NCBI RefSeq assembly: GCF_000974785.1
Contig: NZ_BBWV01000007.1
Span: forward strand, 1 to 64,000
From: Flavihumibacter petaseus NBRC 106054
Lineage (GTDB): Bacteria > Bacteroidota > Bacteroidia > Chitinophagales > Chitinophagaceae
Length of the DNA: 64,000 nucleotides
Reading direction: 5' to 3'
A model generated the notes under the pieces. That model worked only from the letters and a program-made list of their open reading frames with translations, searched no databases and was not told where the DNA came from. A program made the position numbers and the translations under genes. Of the stretch, positions 36,092 to 43,570 are shown piece by piece (positions within the stretch are counted from its first letter, which is position 1; each line of letters begins with the position of its first letter).

Positions 36092-36409
36092 ATGACGAAA
36101 TCAGCATGGGTACTATTGGGTACTGTTACCGCCGTATTTTTCCTGGAAGCATCCAAGAAAAGGGCGGTTTGTACTATTCAGGGGGAGATTCACCCTGTAA
36201 AAGCTTTAAGGAAAGTATGGCTTATCCAGAACGGTGATACTGTGCCGGCGAACAATCTGGGCAGCCGTTTCAAAATCGCAGTAAAGCCTGGTGAATACAG
36301 CGTATGGATCGATGCCATCGCACCCTACCAGGATCACCTGGTGGAGGGAATCCGGCTTCTGGATGAACAAACTGATGATCTGGGCGGGATTGAATTAATC
36401 CAAAATTGA
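36092..36409 (+). CDS. Small secreted protein with transthyretin-like fold
   Basis: 105 residues from ATG 36092 (MTKSAWVLLGTVTAVFFLEA), a likely signal peptide or anchor; an in-frame ATG at 36077 adds 5 residues. The rest reads like a carboxypeptidase-regulatory/transthyretin-like beta-sandwich: CTIQGEIHPVKALRKVWLIQ, SRFKIAVKPGEYSVWIDA, GGIELIQN. No catalytic residues are seen. It follows the GYF_2-like gene and may be cotranscribed. Its TGA abuts the convergent gene's stop (tgatca at 36407-36412). The convergent protein also ends in a similar beta module (DGYYWLYLLPGKYRLIF). Confidence 0.6.
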   Translation: MTKSAWVLLGTVTAVFFLEASKKRAVCTIQGEIHPVKALRKVWLIQNGDTVPANNLGSRFKIAVKPGEYSVWIDAIAPYQDHLVEGIRLLDEQTDDLGGIELIQN

Positions 36410-37714
36410 TCAACCGGCAACGTCCAGCTCCTTTTCAGCAATAACCACATAATCCATATCACGGAAAATGAGGCGGTACTTGCCAGGTAACAGGTAGAGC
36501 CAGTAATAACCGTCTTCGTCAGTTACATATGTCTGATCGGCAGGAATAAGGATAGGAAGCGGTTTTTGTATTGTCTCATTGTTATAATAGGCCTGTACGA
36601 GAAATAGTGTTTTTTCAGTCGGCCGGACAGAAACACTTTTCCTTTTTCCATTGAGATCAAGCCAGGATGGTCTCCGGTGAGACCAGACCGTCGGCGGCAG
36701 GATTACCTGCAGATCATACTGATCGTTTTCCAATAAACTATAAGGAGCTTTATCCCTGAAAGCTATCGAAGGCTGTGAAATGGAATTCTTTTTTGACCAG
36801 ACTGTGAAGAAATAACGGCCATACTCAAAAGCACTTCCTTCACAAACTTCTGTCAGGTCAATGGTTAACGGATCAATTCCACTGAAGCGTTTGAAAAATA
36901 CTGCCATCGGCGTATAGCTGTTGCCAATCTTCTTTTCACTGATGTGACCACCTCCTGCAATAAGTATGCATTTTGCAGCGCTGTCATGTTTGTATAAATT
37001 AGCCAGTGTCGCCGCTTGCATGGCATCCCGCCCCGAACCATCCTGACGTTCAGAAAGACTATCTTCATAGGCGACTATCCTGAAGCCTAACTGTAGTGCT
37101 TTACGCATTATTTCTCCTGCAACCGGTTCAGCCGCAAAATATCCATTGAACATGTCCACCGAAGTAACATTTCTGTTCTTCCTGCTGTTCAACCATTCTA
37201 AAGCGAGATAGCGAAAGCCCTGATTATAGAGATCATCCAGAAGCGAATAAATGAAAGCGCGTTGCTGTGAATATGCCGGCGAAGCATTCAGCATTACCAT
37301 GCGTTCATGCTTTGTTCTTTCGGTAATTACATCTTTTGCTGAATGAAGGGTTACAGCTTTCAATGTATCCACAAACCGATCTACCTCTTTATAGGCAGGA
37401 ACGGGTAAAGAATCATAATAATCAGAAGCCAGCTGAATTGCTGTTTTATGATCGCCGGCTAAACAGAATTCATTTGCGGGAACCTGATAATTGACCAGGG
37501 CATTCTTTTTTCCAGGCTGAAAGTTTAATACATTACGGTAGACGGGCCCCAGGTAGTTTAATCCCCTCATATCATACAAGGGAGTTTTGCCGGCTGCGGA
37601 ATCTTTCCATCCTTTTTGTAACAGATACGATTTTAATCCTGACAGCGGACCTGACCATTGTGCACTAAGTGACAAGGTGCAACAGGTCAACAGAATGGAG
37701 ACGTAAAATTTCAT
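36410..37714 (-). CDS. Secreted ChaN/EreA-like protein with degenerate active-site motif
   Basis: 434 residues with signal peptide MKFYVSILLTCCTLSLSAQ from ATG 37714. Residues about 120-300 resemble the erythromycin-esterase/ChaN-like fold: QQRAFIYSLLDDLYNQGFRYLALEWL, RKALQLGFRIVAYED, AAKCILIAGGGHISEKKIG. In related proteins the first motif begins with an NEAHH-type catalytic segment; here the place reads NASPAYS, so the usual Glu and His seem lost. The C-terminal 80 residues form a beta module (TYVTDEDGYYWLYLLPGKYR). Function unknown, perhaps non-catalytic. It lies 46 bp downstream of the sirtuin gene. Confidence 0.6.
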   Translation of the reverse strand: MKFYVSILLTCCTLSLSAQWSGPLSGLKSYLLQKGWKDSAAGKTPLYDMRGLNYLGPVYRNVLNFQPGKKNALVNYQVPANEFCLAGDHKTAIQLASDYYDSLPVPAYKEVDRFVDTLKAVTLHSAKDVITERTKHERMVMLNASPAYSQQRAFIYSLLDDLYNQGFRYLALEWLNSRKNRNVTSVDMFNGYFAAEPVAGEIMRKALQLGFRIVAYEDSLSERQDGSGRDAMQAATLANLYKHDSAAKCILIAGGGHISEKKIGNSYTPMAVFFKRFSGIDPLTIDLTEVCEGSAFEYGRYFFTVWSKKNSISQPSIAFRDKAPYSLLENDQYDLQVILPPTVWSHRRPSWLDLNGKRKSVSVRPTEKTLFLVQAYYNNETIQKPLPILIPADQTYVTDEDGYYWLYLLPGKYRLIFRDMDYVVIAEKELDVAG

Positions 37715-37760
37715 GTTGCAAATTGAGCAGAAAGCCGGATATGATCCTGTTAGAAAAAGT

Positions 37761-38450
37761 CTAAAATAAGTCTGCCAGAAGCAACTCCTTAAGCTTCGCA
37801 ACACCTTCCGTAGCCGGGGCTTCAATTGACCTGACGCCCGGCCGGCTGATCAATGGCAGTTTCCGGTCTACCACATAAACAGTTACATCCGGCTGTACAT
37901 AGTCCACAAGCCCCGCTGCCGGGTAAACCACCAGCGAAGTTCCCACCACTACAAAAATATCCGCAGCCCTGACGATTTCAGCTGCTTCAATAATCAGCGG
38001 CACCGGTTCTTCAAACCAAACAATATCCGGACGCCATACACCACCATCTGGCGCAAGGTCGCCGGGTAACATGTCACCGGTGATACGGTCTTTTAACCAG
38101 CCATCCCGATCGCTTTTCCTGCCAAAAATTTCACCATGCAGGTGCAGAACGCTGGAAGAACCGCCACGTTCATGCAAATCATCGATATTCTGGGTAATGA
38201 TCTGCACCTCAAAGAACTCTTCCAGTGCAGCAAGACCAATATGCGCCGCATTCGGCGATGCACCCAGCACGTTCCGACGTCTTTCATTATAAAAAGAAAG
38301 TACCAGTTCAGGATTCTTTCCCCAGGCCCGCGGCGTTGCTACATCTTCTATTGCATATCCTTCCCACAACCCGTCGCTATCCCGGAAAGTCTTCAGACCA
38401 CTTTCGGCGCTGATTCCTGCACCAGTCAAAACAACCAGTCTTTTTTTCAT
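37761..38450 (-). CDS. cobB: Sirtuin-type NAD-dependent deacylase
   Basis: 229 residues from ATG 38450 (MKKRLVVLTGAGISAESGL); an ATG at 38459 is an alternative. Sirtuin motifs: GAGISAESG, FRDSDGLWEGY, TQNIDDLHERGG and catalytic His in HLHGEIFG, then DIVWFEEPVP and VVGTSLVVYPAAGLVDY. The Tyr and Arg of FYNERRR match the YxxR pair of class III sirtuins (SIRT5, CobB), which bind succinyl and malonyl lysine. The four zinc cysteines are absent between HGEI and DIVW, a form seen in some Bacteroidota. It follows the EVE-domain gene by 11 bp. Confidence 0.9.
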   Translation of the reverse strand: MKKRLVVLTGAGISAESGLKTFRDSDGLWEGYAIEDVATPRAWGKNPELVLSFYNERRRNVLGASPNAAHIGLAALEEFFEVQIITQNIDDLHERGGSSSVLHLHGEIFGRKSDRDGWLKDRITGDMLPGDLAPDGGVWRPDIVWFEEPVPLIIEAAEIVRAADIFVVVGTSLVVYPAAGLVDYVQPDVTVYVVDRKLPLISRPGVRSIEAPATEGVAKLKELLLADLF

Positions 38451-38461
38451 TCCTCCCATGA

Positions 38462-38875
38462 TCAGCTTTTTTCTCCTGCCAGGGAAAGCACCTTCTTCCA
38501 TTCACTTTCTGTAACAGGTTGCACACTAAGTCTGCCCAATCGCACCAATGCCATTTCGGCTAATGATTTCTCCCCTTTTATTGTAGCCAGTGAAACCGGC
38601 TGTTTTAATTTCCTCACAGGTTTAAGGTCAACCACCACCCACGCTTCTTCGGTCGTTGTCGGATCCTGGTAAAACTCTTTAGCAACTTCTGCTATGCCTA
38701 CGATTTCAGTCCCTTCATTGCTGTGATAATACAACACCTGATCGCCTTTTTTCATGCTTTTGAGGTTGTTCCTCGCTGCATAATTCCTTACTCCCTCCCA
38801 CATTGTTTTCTTGTCTTTTACCAACTGATCCCAACTATAAACACCTGGTTCTGATTTAACCAACCAATAAGCCAT
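38462..38875 (-). CDS. EVE-domain protein
   Basis: 137 residues, full length for the family. Landmarks are MAYWLVKSEPGVYSWDQL, WEGVRNYAARNNLKSMKKGD, VLYYHSNEGTEIVGIAEV, and DLKPVRKLKQPVSLATIK. EVE domains have a PUA-like fold and are thought to recognise modified bases in DNA or RNA; some are part of restriction systems against modified phage DNA, but the stand-alone housekeeping form is widespread. No restriction or nuclease gene is adjacent here. The sirtuin gene follows by 11 bp. Confidence 0.92.
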   Translation of the reverse strand: MAYWLVKSEPGVYSWDQLVKDKKTMWEGVRNYAARNNLKSMKKGDQVLYYHSNEGTEIVGIAEVAKEFYQDPTTTEEAWVVVDLKPVRKLKQPVSLATIKGEKSLAEMALVRLGRLSVQPVTESEWKKVLSLAGEKS

Positions 38876-38959
38876 ACACGAAATTTAATACTGTAAATTA
38901 ACCAACTGCCGGGAATCCGGACACCGTTATTTGACCCGATAACAGAATTATCATGTTCT

Positions 38960-39682
38960 TTACCAGCCACTTGCCAGCACGTCTGCAAGATGCATGGTTT
39001 TCAGGGGGACACCCTTCTGACGGATATATCCTTCCAGGTGCATCAGGCAGGAAAGATCGGTAGAAACAATTACTTCGGCCCCTGTTTGTAAAGCATGCTG
39101 AACTTTCTGATCAGCCATCGCGATCGAGATGGCTTCATATTTAATGGCAAAGGTGCCGCCAAAGCCACAACAGGTTTCCACATCGGCCATTTCGATCAGT
39201 TCCAGACCGCGCACCTGTTCCAGTAATTTCCTTGGTTCCGATTTGATCCTGCACTCACGCAACGCAGCGCAGGAGTCGTGATAGGTTGCTTTAACAGGAA
39301 GGCTGGCTCCGGTATCTGTCACCTTCAATACATTTACCAGGAATTCCGAGAATTCATAGCTCCGCGACCTGAGATCCTTTACATCATTATGCAATGAAGA
39401 ATTGTCGAATATTTTTGGATAGTAGTTCCTTACAAAACCAATACAGGAAGCACTGGGAGCAACAACGAGATTGTCTGAGCCCCTGTTCTCCTTCACAAAC
39501 TTTTCGCACACAGCTTTGCTTTCATCCCAAAACCCGGCATTGAAAGCAGGCTGACCACAACAGGTTTGCTCCGGATCATAGTCCACCGAACAACCAAACT
39601 TTTCCAGGACGCGCACCATATTCATCGCTGTTTTGGGAAACAGCTGATCAACAAAACAAGGTATAAAAAGCTGGACTTGCAT
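38960..39682 (-). CDS. CCG-domain iron-sulfur oxidoreductase subunit (LutA/YkgE-like)
   Basis: 240 residues with two cysteine-rich CCG domains: IPCFVDQL...QTCCGQPAFN in the first half and YHDSCAALRE...ETCCGFGGTF in the second. This is the LutA (YkgE) pattern, a subunit of the LutABC L-lactate oxidation complex, also related to the C-terminal part of GlpC and heterodisulfide reductase subunit B. No lutB or lutC is adjacent, so the assignment to lactate oxidation is tentative. Its ATG shares one base with the ribH stop. Confidence 0.85.
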   Translation of the reverse strand: MQVQLFIPCFVDQLFPKTAMNMVRVLEKFGCSVDYDPEQTCCGQPAFNAGFWDESKAVCEKFVKENRGSDNLVVAPSASCIGFVRNYYPKIFDNSSLHNDVKDLRSRSYEFSEFLVNVLKVTDTGASLPVKATYHDSCAALRECRIKSEPRKLLEQVRGLELIEMADVETCCGFGGTFAIKYEAISIAMADQKVQHALQTGAEVIVSTDLSCLMHLEGYIRQKGVPLKTMHLADVLASGW

Positions 39683-40182
39683 TATCGTTTGAGTTGCTGC
39701 TGCAGGGAGATCATTTTAATCGCGGTGATGGCTGCCTCCTCCCCTTTATGCCCATGTATACCGCCTATCCGTTCGTGCGCCTGCTGTTCAGTATTCACTG
39801 TCAGTATGCCGAATATGACCGGCACAGGCATCTGAATATTCAATTGGGTAATGCCGTAAGTTACCGATTGGCAGACATAGTCGAAATGCGGTGTATCTCC
39901 TTTGATAACACAACCGAGAGCTATGTAGGCCAACGGCCGGATGTCCCTGTATTTTCTGGATTCCCAGCAGTTTTTTATTCCGAAAGGAATTTCGACGGCT
40001 CCGGGCACCACCAGTGTCTCTATATTGCTGATGCCCTGTGCCTCAAATACCCTTCGGCACCCAGCCTCCAATTCATCCACAATTGCAGCATTCCACTCCG
40101 TTTTCACAATAACAACACAGGCATCCGGTGGAAGGATGCCTGTTGCTAAATGTTGTAATTGCGTGTTACCCTGACTGGCCAT
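39682..40182 (-). CDS. ribH: 6,7-dimethyl-8-ribityllumazine synthase
   Basis: 166 residues. The enzyme condenses 5-amino-6-ribitylaminouracil with dihydroxybutanone phosphate in riboflavin synthesis and assembles into pentamers or 60-mers. Family marks: VVIVKTEWNAAIVDELEAG, VPGAVEIPFGIKN, ALGCVIKGDTPHFDYVC with the catalytic His, and PVIFGILTVNTEQQAHER. The C-terminus is short and basic. Other rib genes are not present in the window. Confidence 0.97.
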   Translation of the reverse strand: MASQGNTQLQHLATGILPPDACVVIVKTEWNAAIVDELEAGCRRVFEAQGISNIETLVVPGAVEIPFGIKNCWESRKYRDIRPLAYIALGCVIKGDTPHFDYVCQSVTYGITQLNIQMPVPVIFGILTVNTEQQAHERIGGIHGHKGEEAAITAIKMISLQQQLKR

Positions 40183-40199
40183 TTGTTACAACAGTTCAA

Positions 40200-40880
40200 T
40201 TATTTCACCTCTCCCAAACGAGCGAGATATTTATCAACTTCAAATCCCCTTTCACTACGCGGAAACTTGTCTTTGATGAGTTTGTAAGCATCAATGGCTT
40301 CTTTCTTTTTGCCAAGGCTCTCATAGAGATAACCCGCGCGGAAATAGTATTCCGGAGAATTGAATTCATCCTTGTCAAACAGGTTTCCGGCTTCGAGGTA
40401 AAGCTTTGCAGCCTCTTCTTTTTTACCCTGTTCTGCCAATGCATCTGCCAAAAGGCTTTTTGCACGGGCATTGATCTGGGTTGCATCTGTTTTAAACTCT
40501 TTCAGGTGCTTTTCCGCATTTTTGAAATCACCCAGTTTCAGGTAGCATGAACCGGCATAAAACCGGGCCAGGTTAGCTGCTGGTGTGCCGCTGTATTTGT
40601 CAATGATCTTGATGAAGCCGGGATTCAATGCGTCACCGTTCAATGCCAGCTGCAAAGAATCCATCCGAAAATAATTCTCTGCACGGAACAGGGCCTCATT
40701 TGATTTCTGCGTCTTTGGTCCTGAGATAAAATATTTATAACCTGCAATACCACCAGCGATAAGAAGTACCGCCACCAGGCCGAAAACAATATTTTTACTG
40801 TTTTGTTGCCAGAAGCCGGTGACCTTTTCTACCACTTCGTTGTCGTTGCTTTCTACGGGAATGTTCTTGGTTTCAGACAT
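40200..40880 (-). CDS. Membrane-anchored tetratricopeptide protein (YfgM-like)
   Basis: 226 residues. A cytoplasmic N-terminal tail of about 30 residues (MSETKNIPVESNDNEVVEK) precedes one membrane helix (NIVFGLVAVLLIAGGIAGY). TPR-like helices follow: AANLARFYAGSCYLKLGDFKNAEKHLKEF, AKSLLADALAEQGKKEEAAKLY, EYYFRAGYLYESLGKKKEAI. The layout matches YfgM-like proteins, which sit at the translocon and interact with periplasmic chaperones. It lies between pdhA and ribH on the same strand with small gaps, so cotranscription is likely. Confidence 0.8.
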   Translation of the reverse strand: MSETKNIPVESNDNEVVEKVTGFWQQNSKNIVFGLVAVLLIAGGIAGYKYFISGPKTQKSNEALFRAENYFRMDSLQLALNGDALNPGFIKIIDKYSGTPAANLARFYAGSCYLKLGDFKNAEKHLKEFKTDATQINARAKSLLADALAEQGKKEEAAKLYLEAGNLFDKDEFNSPEYYFRAGYLYESLGKKKEAIDAYKLIKDKFPRSERGFEVDKYLARLGEVK

Positions 40881-40901
40881 GATCGTTAAATAGGGATTTT
40901 A

Positions 40902-41897
40902 TTAGTCTACGATGAAGGGATACTGCTCATCAACATATATATCCTTCAATACTTCGTCGTCACTGGGCCATGGGCTCTCTTCTGCAAATTTCACAGATTC
41001 ATCTACCTCAGCTTCTACACGCTTGTCAATTGCCTGGATTTCCTCGGCAGTGGCAAACTTATTGTCAATAAGGGTCTTTCTCACCATTTCAATGGGATCA
41101 CGGCCCTTATATTCTTCAACTTCTTCTTTTGTACGGTATTTCTGGGGATCAGATATGGAGTGCCCCTTGTAACGATAAGTTTTTATTTCGATCAGGGTCG
41201 GACCATCGCCCTCCCTGGCACGTTTTACTGCTCTCGCGATACTCTCGTGAACAGCTTCCGGACTCATGCCATCGATAGAATCGGCAGGCATTTCATATGC
41301 GTCTGCAAGTTTATAGATATCATGCACGTTGGAAGTCCGCTCCACAGAAGTACCCATTGCATAATTGTTGTTCTCACAAATGAAAATAACCGGCAACTTC
41401 CACAACATGGCAAGGTTGAAGGTCTCGTGCAACATGCCCTGACGGGCTGCACCGTCACCAAAAAACGTAAGGCAGACAGCATCAGTTCCCCGATATTTCT
41501 CCGCGAAGGCAATCCCCGCTCCCGTTCCGATCTGTGCACCTACAATTCCGTGACCACCGAAAAACCTCTCCTTTTTTCCAAAAAAGTGCATACTGCCACC
41601 TTTTCCCTTAGCACAGCCCGTTGCTTTGCCATACAATTCTGCCATACACGACTTGGCACTGATACCCTTTGCGAGGGCCAGACCGTGATCACGATAAGCC
41701 GTAATAAATGCATCTTCGGGTTTGGTAGCAGTCATACATCCGGCGGCAATCGCTTCCTGCCCAACATAGGCATGGAAAAAGCCCCGGATCTTACCTTCCA
41801 TTTTATATTTCTCTTCAGCCTTCAGCTCGAACTGGCGAATCAGCTGCATCAGCTCGTACCAGTACAGATAGGTCTCTTTTGAAAATTTTATTGCCAC
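40902..41897 (-). CDS. pdhA: Pyruvate dehydrogenase E1 component, alpha subunit
   Basis: 331 residues. With the beta subunit it decarboxylates pyruvate on thiamine diphosphate and passes the acetyl group to E2. The TPP motif is TFFGDGAARQGMLHE through IFICENNNYAMGT (GDG to NN). Other marks: FFHAYVGQEAIAAG, AYRDHGLALAKG, GHGIVGAQIGTGAG, and TYRYKGHSISDPQKYR with the phosphorylation-loop region of the eukaryotic homologue. The beta-subunit gene is not adjacent. A -7 box at 41918-41925 gives a leader of about 16 nt. Confidence 0.95.
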   Translation of the reverse strand: MAIKFSKETYLYWYELMQLIRQFELKAEEKYKMEGKIRGFFHAYVGQEAIAAGCMTATKPEDAFITAYRDHGLALAKGISAKSCMAELYGKATGCAKGKGGSMHFFGKKERFFGGHGIVGAQIGTGAGIAFAEKYRGTDAVCLTFFGDGAARQGMLHETFNLAMLWKLPVIFICENNNYAMGTSVERTSNVHDIYKLADAYEMPADSIDGMSPEAVHESIARAVKRAREGDGPTLIEIKTYRYKGHSISDPQKYRTKEEVEEYKGRDPIEMVRKTLIDNKFATAEEIQAIDKRVEAEVDESVKFAEESPWPSDDEVLKDIYVDEQYPFIVD

Positions 41898-41917
41898 TGG
41901 ATTAGTTTTGAGACGGG

Positions 41918-41925
41918 CAAAGATA
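41918..41925 (-). promoter_or_regulatory. -7 box for pdhA
   Basis: TATCTTTG on the minus strand fits TAnnTTTG, 20 bp before the ATG. A TTG occurs 15 bp upstream, closer than usual. Confidence 0.5.
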
Positions 41926-41959
41926 AGGGAAAAGGGGAAACAATTATATTGCAGACGCT

Positions 41960-43051
41960 TTGTTATCCATCCAATCTATATCGGTTTTCCAGTATAAGAA
42001 CTACGGGAACCAATCCTGGGATTTTAAGGAGAAAATTGTAGGAATTTCAGGCCGGAACGGTATCGGAAAAACCAACCTGCTTGATGCTGTTTACTATTGC
42101 TGTTTCACGAAAAGCTATTTTGCCAAGTCTGATACCCAACTGGTCACCCACGGCGCTCAGGGCCTCCGGGTAGCAGCCGAATTCCTCCGGAACGGCAGTC
42201 CATATTCCGTTACGGCCATAATCAGGGAAAACGGCAAAAAGGAATTCCGGGTGAATGACACCCTTTGCGAGAAAATGGCAGACCATATCGGCCAGCTTCC
42301 CGCTGTTATGGTAGCCCCCGATGACGTACAGATCATTACCGATGGCAGCGAAGAACGCCGGAGGTTCATGGACAGCCTCTTTTCCCAGTTCGACCACCAC
42401 TACCTGCTGCAACTCATGGCTTACAACCGGCTGTTGCTGCAGCGAAACGGCCTGTTGCGCCAGCTCAGTGAAAATGGCAGAAAAGGATTGGACCTGCTGG
42501 ACGTCATCGACGCACAGCTGCTAGCACCTGCACAATATGTTCATAATCAACGTAAAACATACCTGGCGCAGCTTATCGAAATTATAAAAAAACAATACGC
42601 AGGAATTGCAGGGGAAGACTATTTTCCCGATCTCAGTTACGAGAGCCCGCTTCTTGAAGACAGCCTCGCAAAATGGCTGGAAAAAAACCGTGATAAAGAC
42701 ATTTTTGCACAACGGACGACTACCGGGCTGCACCGGGACGATCTGGCCATTAAGCTTGACGACAAACTGTTTCGTCTGACAGCATCCCAGGGCCAAAGAA
42801 AAAGCCTGCTCTTCGCTTTAAAACTGGCCGCCTTTGAAATGCTAAAAAACTTTAAGGGATTTGCTCCCCTCCTGCTCTTGGACGATGTTTTTGAAAAACT
42901 GGATGAAACCCGCATGCAAAACCTGCTCACGGAAGTTTGTGTACGAAATGACGGACAGGTGTTCCTAACGGATACCCACCCGGAGAGAATAAAAAAAAGC
43001 CTGGAAAGGCTTCATTCTGGATTCCAGCTACTGGAATTAGGGAAGGGTTAA
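41960..43051 (+). CDS. recF: DNA replication and repair protein RecF
   Basis: 363 residues from a TTG codon at 41960 (MLSIQSISVFQYKNYGNQSW); no ATG fits the start of the fold. RecF is an SMC-like ATPase that with RecO and RecR loads RecA at gapped DNA. Walker A is SGRNGIGKTNLLDAVYY, the ABC signature is ASQGQRKSLLFALKLA, and Walker B is LLLLDDVFEKLDETR followed by the D-loop and QVFLTDTHPERI. The family length is about 360. It is divergent to pdhA (62 bp) and is not next to dnaA or dnaN here. Confidence 0.96.
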   Translation: MLSIQSISVFQYKNYGNQSWDFKEKIVGISGRNGIGKTNLLDAVYYCCFTKSYFAKSDTQLVTHGAQGLRVAAEFLRNGSPYSVTAIIRENGKKEFRVNDTLCEKMADHIGQLPAVMVAPDDVQIITDGSEERRRFMDSLFSQFDHHYLLQLMAYNRLLLQRNGLLRQLSENGRKGLDLLDVIDAQLLAPAQYVHNQRKTYLAQLIEIIKKQYAGIAGEDYFPDLSYESPLLEDSLAKWLEKNRDKDIFAQRTTTGLHRDDLAIKLDDKLFRLTASQGQRKSLLFALKLAAFEMLKNFKGFAPLLLLDDVFEKLDETRMQNLLTEVCVRNDGQVFLTDTHPERIKKSLERLHSGFQLLELGKG

Positions 43052-43276
43052 AACGGGTACGGCTAACTTGTGTGTGTATACGCGGGTTACCGGAGTGACT
43101 TTCAAAAGGGTACGGATCTTTTCGGTAAACATTAGGATCTTAGGATGGATATAAAAACGGGACCTTAACCGCAATAAAGACTTGCAATGTTACGATTTGG
43201 TTGCAACAACAACTTGTGAAAAGGCCCGCTACCGCTATATTCCAGCCTTTCAGGGCATCAAGCTTTCTAAATCGGT

Positions 43277-43284
43277 TATATTTG
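43277..43284 (+). promoter_or_regulatory. -7 box for the dciA-like gene
   Basis: TATATTTG matches TAnnTTTG and ends 4 bp before the ATG at 43289, so the transcript is likely leaderless. No clear -33 TTTG at the usual distance. The remaining sequence from 43052 to 43276 holds no gene I can support. Confidence 0.5.
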
Positions 43285-43288
43285 CACG

Positions 43289-43570
43289 ATGGGAGAATAT
43301 TCACTAGCCGAAGCAATTCAGCAATTCCTCAGGAAGAGCCGTTTGAAATCGCCGGTGCAGGCATTACAGATAACGGATGTGTGGGAACAGCTCATGGGTA
43401 AAACGATTGCCAAGTATACGGACAGCATTAAAATATATGGTGATAAATTATATATCACAACCGCAGTTGCTCCCCTTAAACAGGAACTTTTGTTCCAGAA
43501 AGACCAGATACTCCAACGCGTAAACGAAGCGCTCGGCGAAAAGACCATCCGTGAAGTAATCATTACCTGA
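43289..43570 (+). CDS. dciA: DUF721/DciA-like protein
   Basis: 93 residues. The core SLAEAIQQFLRKSRLKSPVQALQI, VWEQLMGKTIAKYTDSIKIYGDKLYITTAVAPLKQELLFQKDQIL matches DUF721, whose members include DciA, the loader or operator of the replicative helicase DnaB in bacteria lacking DnaC. The KH-like fold is expected to cover residues 30-93; the extension present in longer DciA proteins is missing. The position after recF fits a replication role, inferred from family knowledge. The end overlaps the convergent permease gene by 8 bp. Confidence 0.85.
   Translation: MGEYSLAEAIQQFLRKSRLKSPVQALQITDVWEQLMGKTIAKYTDSIKIYGDKLYITTAVAPLKQELLFQKDQILQRVNEALGEKTIREVIIT

Noticed and set aside
38462-38875. EVE-domain gene as part of a phage-defence system
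   Set aside because: No nuclease, methylase or helicase partner is adjacent, and stand-alone EVE proteins are widespread.
43052-43276. Possible tRNA or small RNA in the recF-dciA gap
   Set aside because: No cloverleaf, no CCA end and no terminator-like stem could be drawn.
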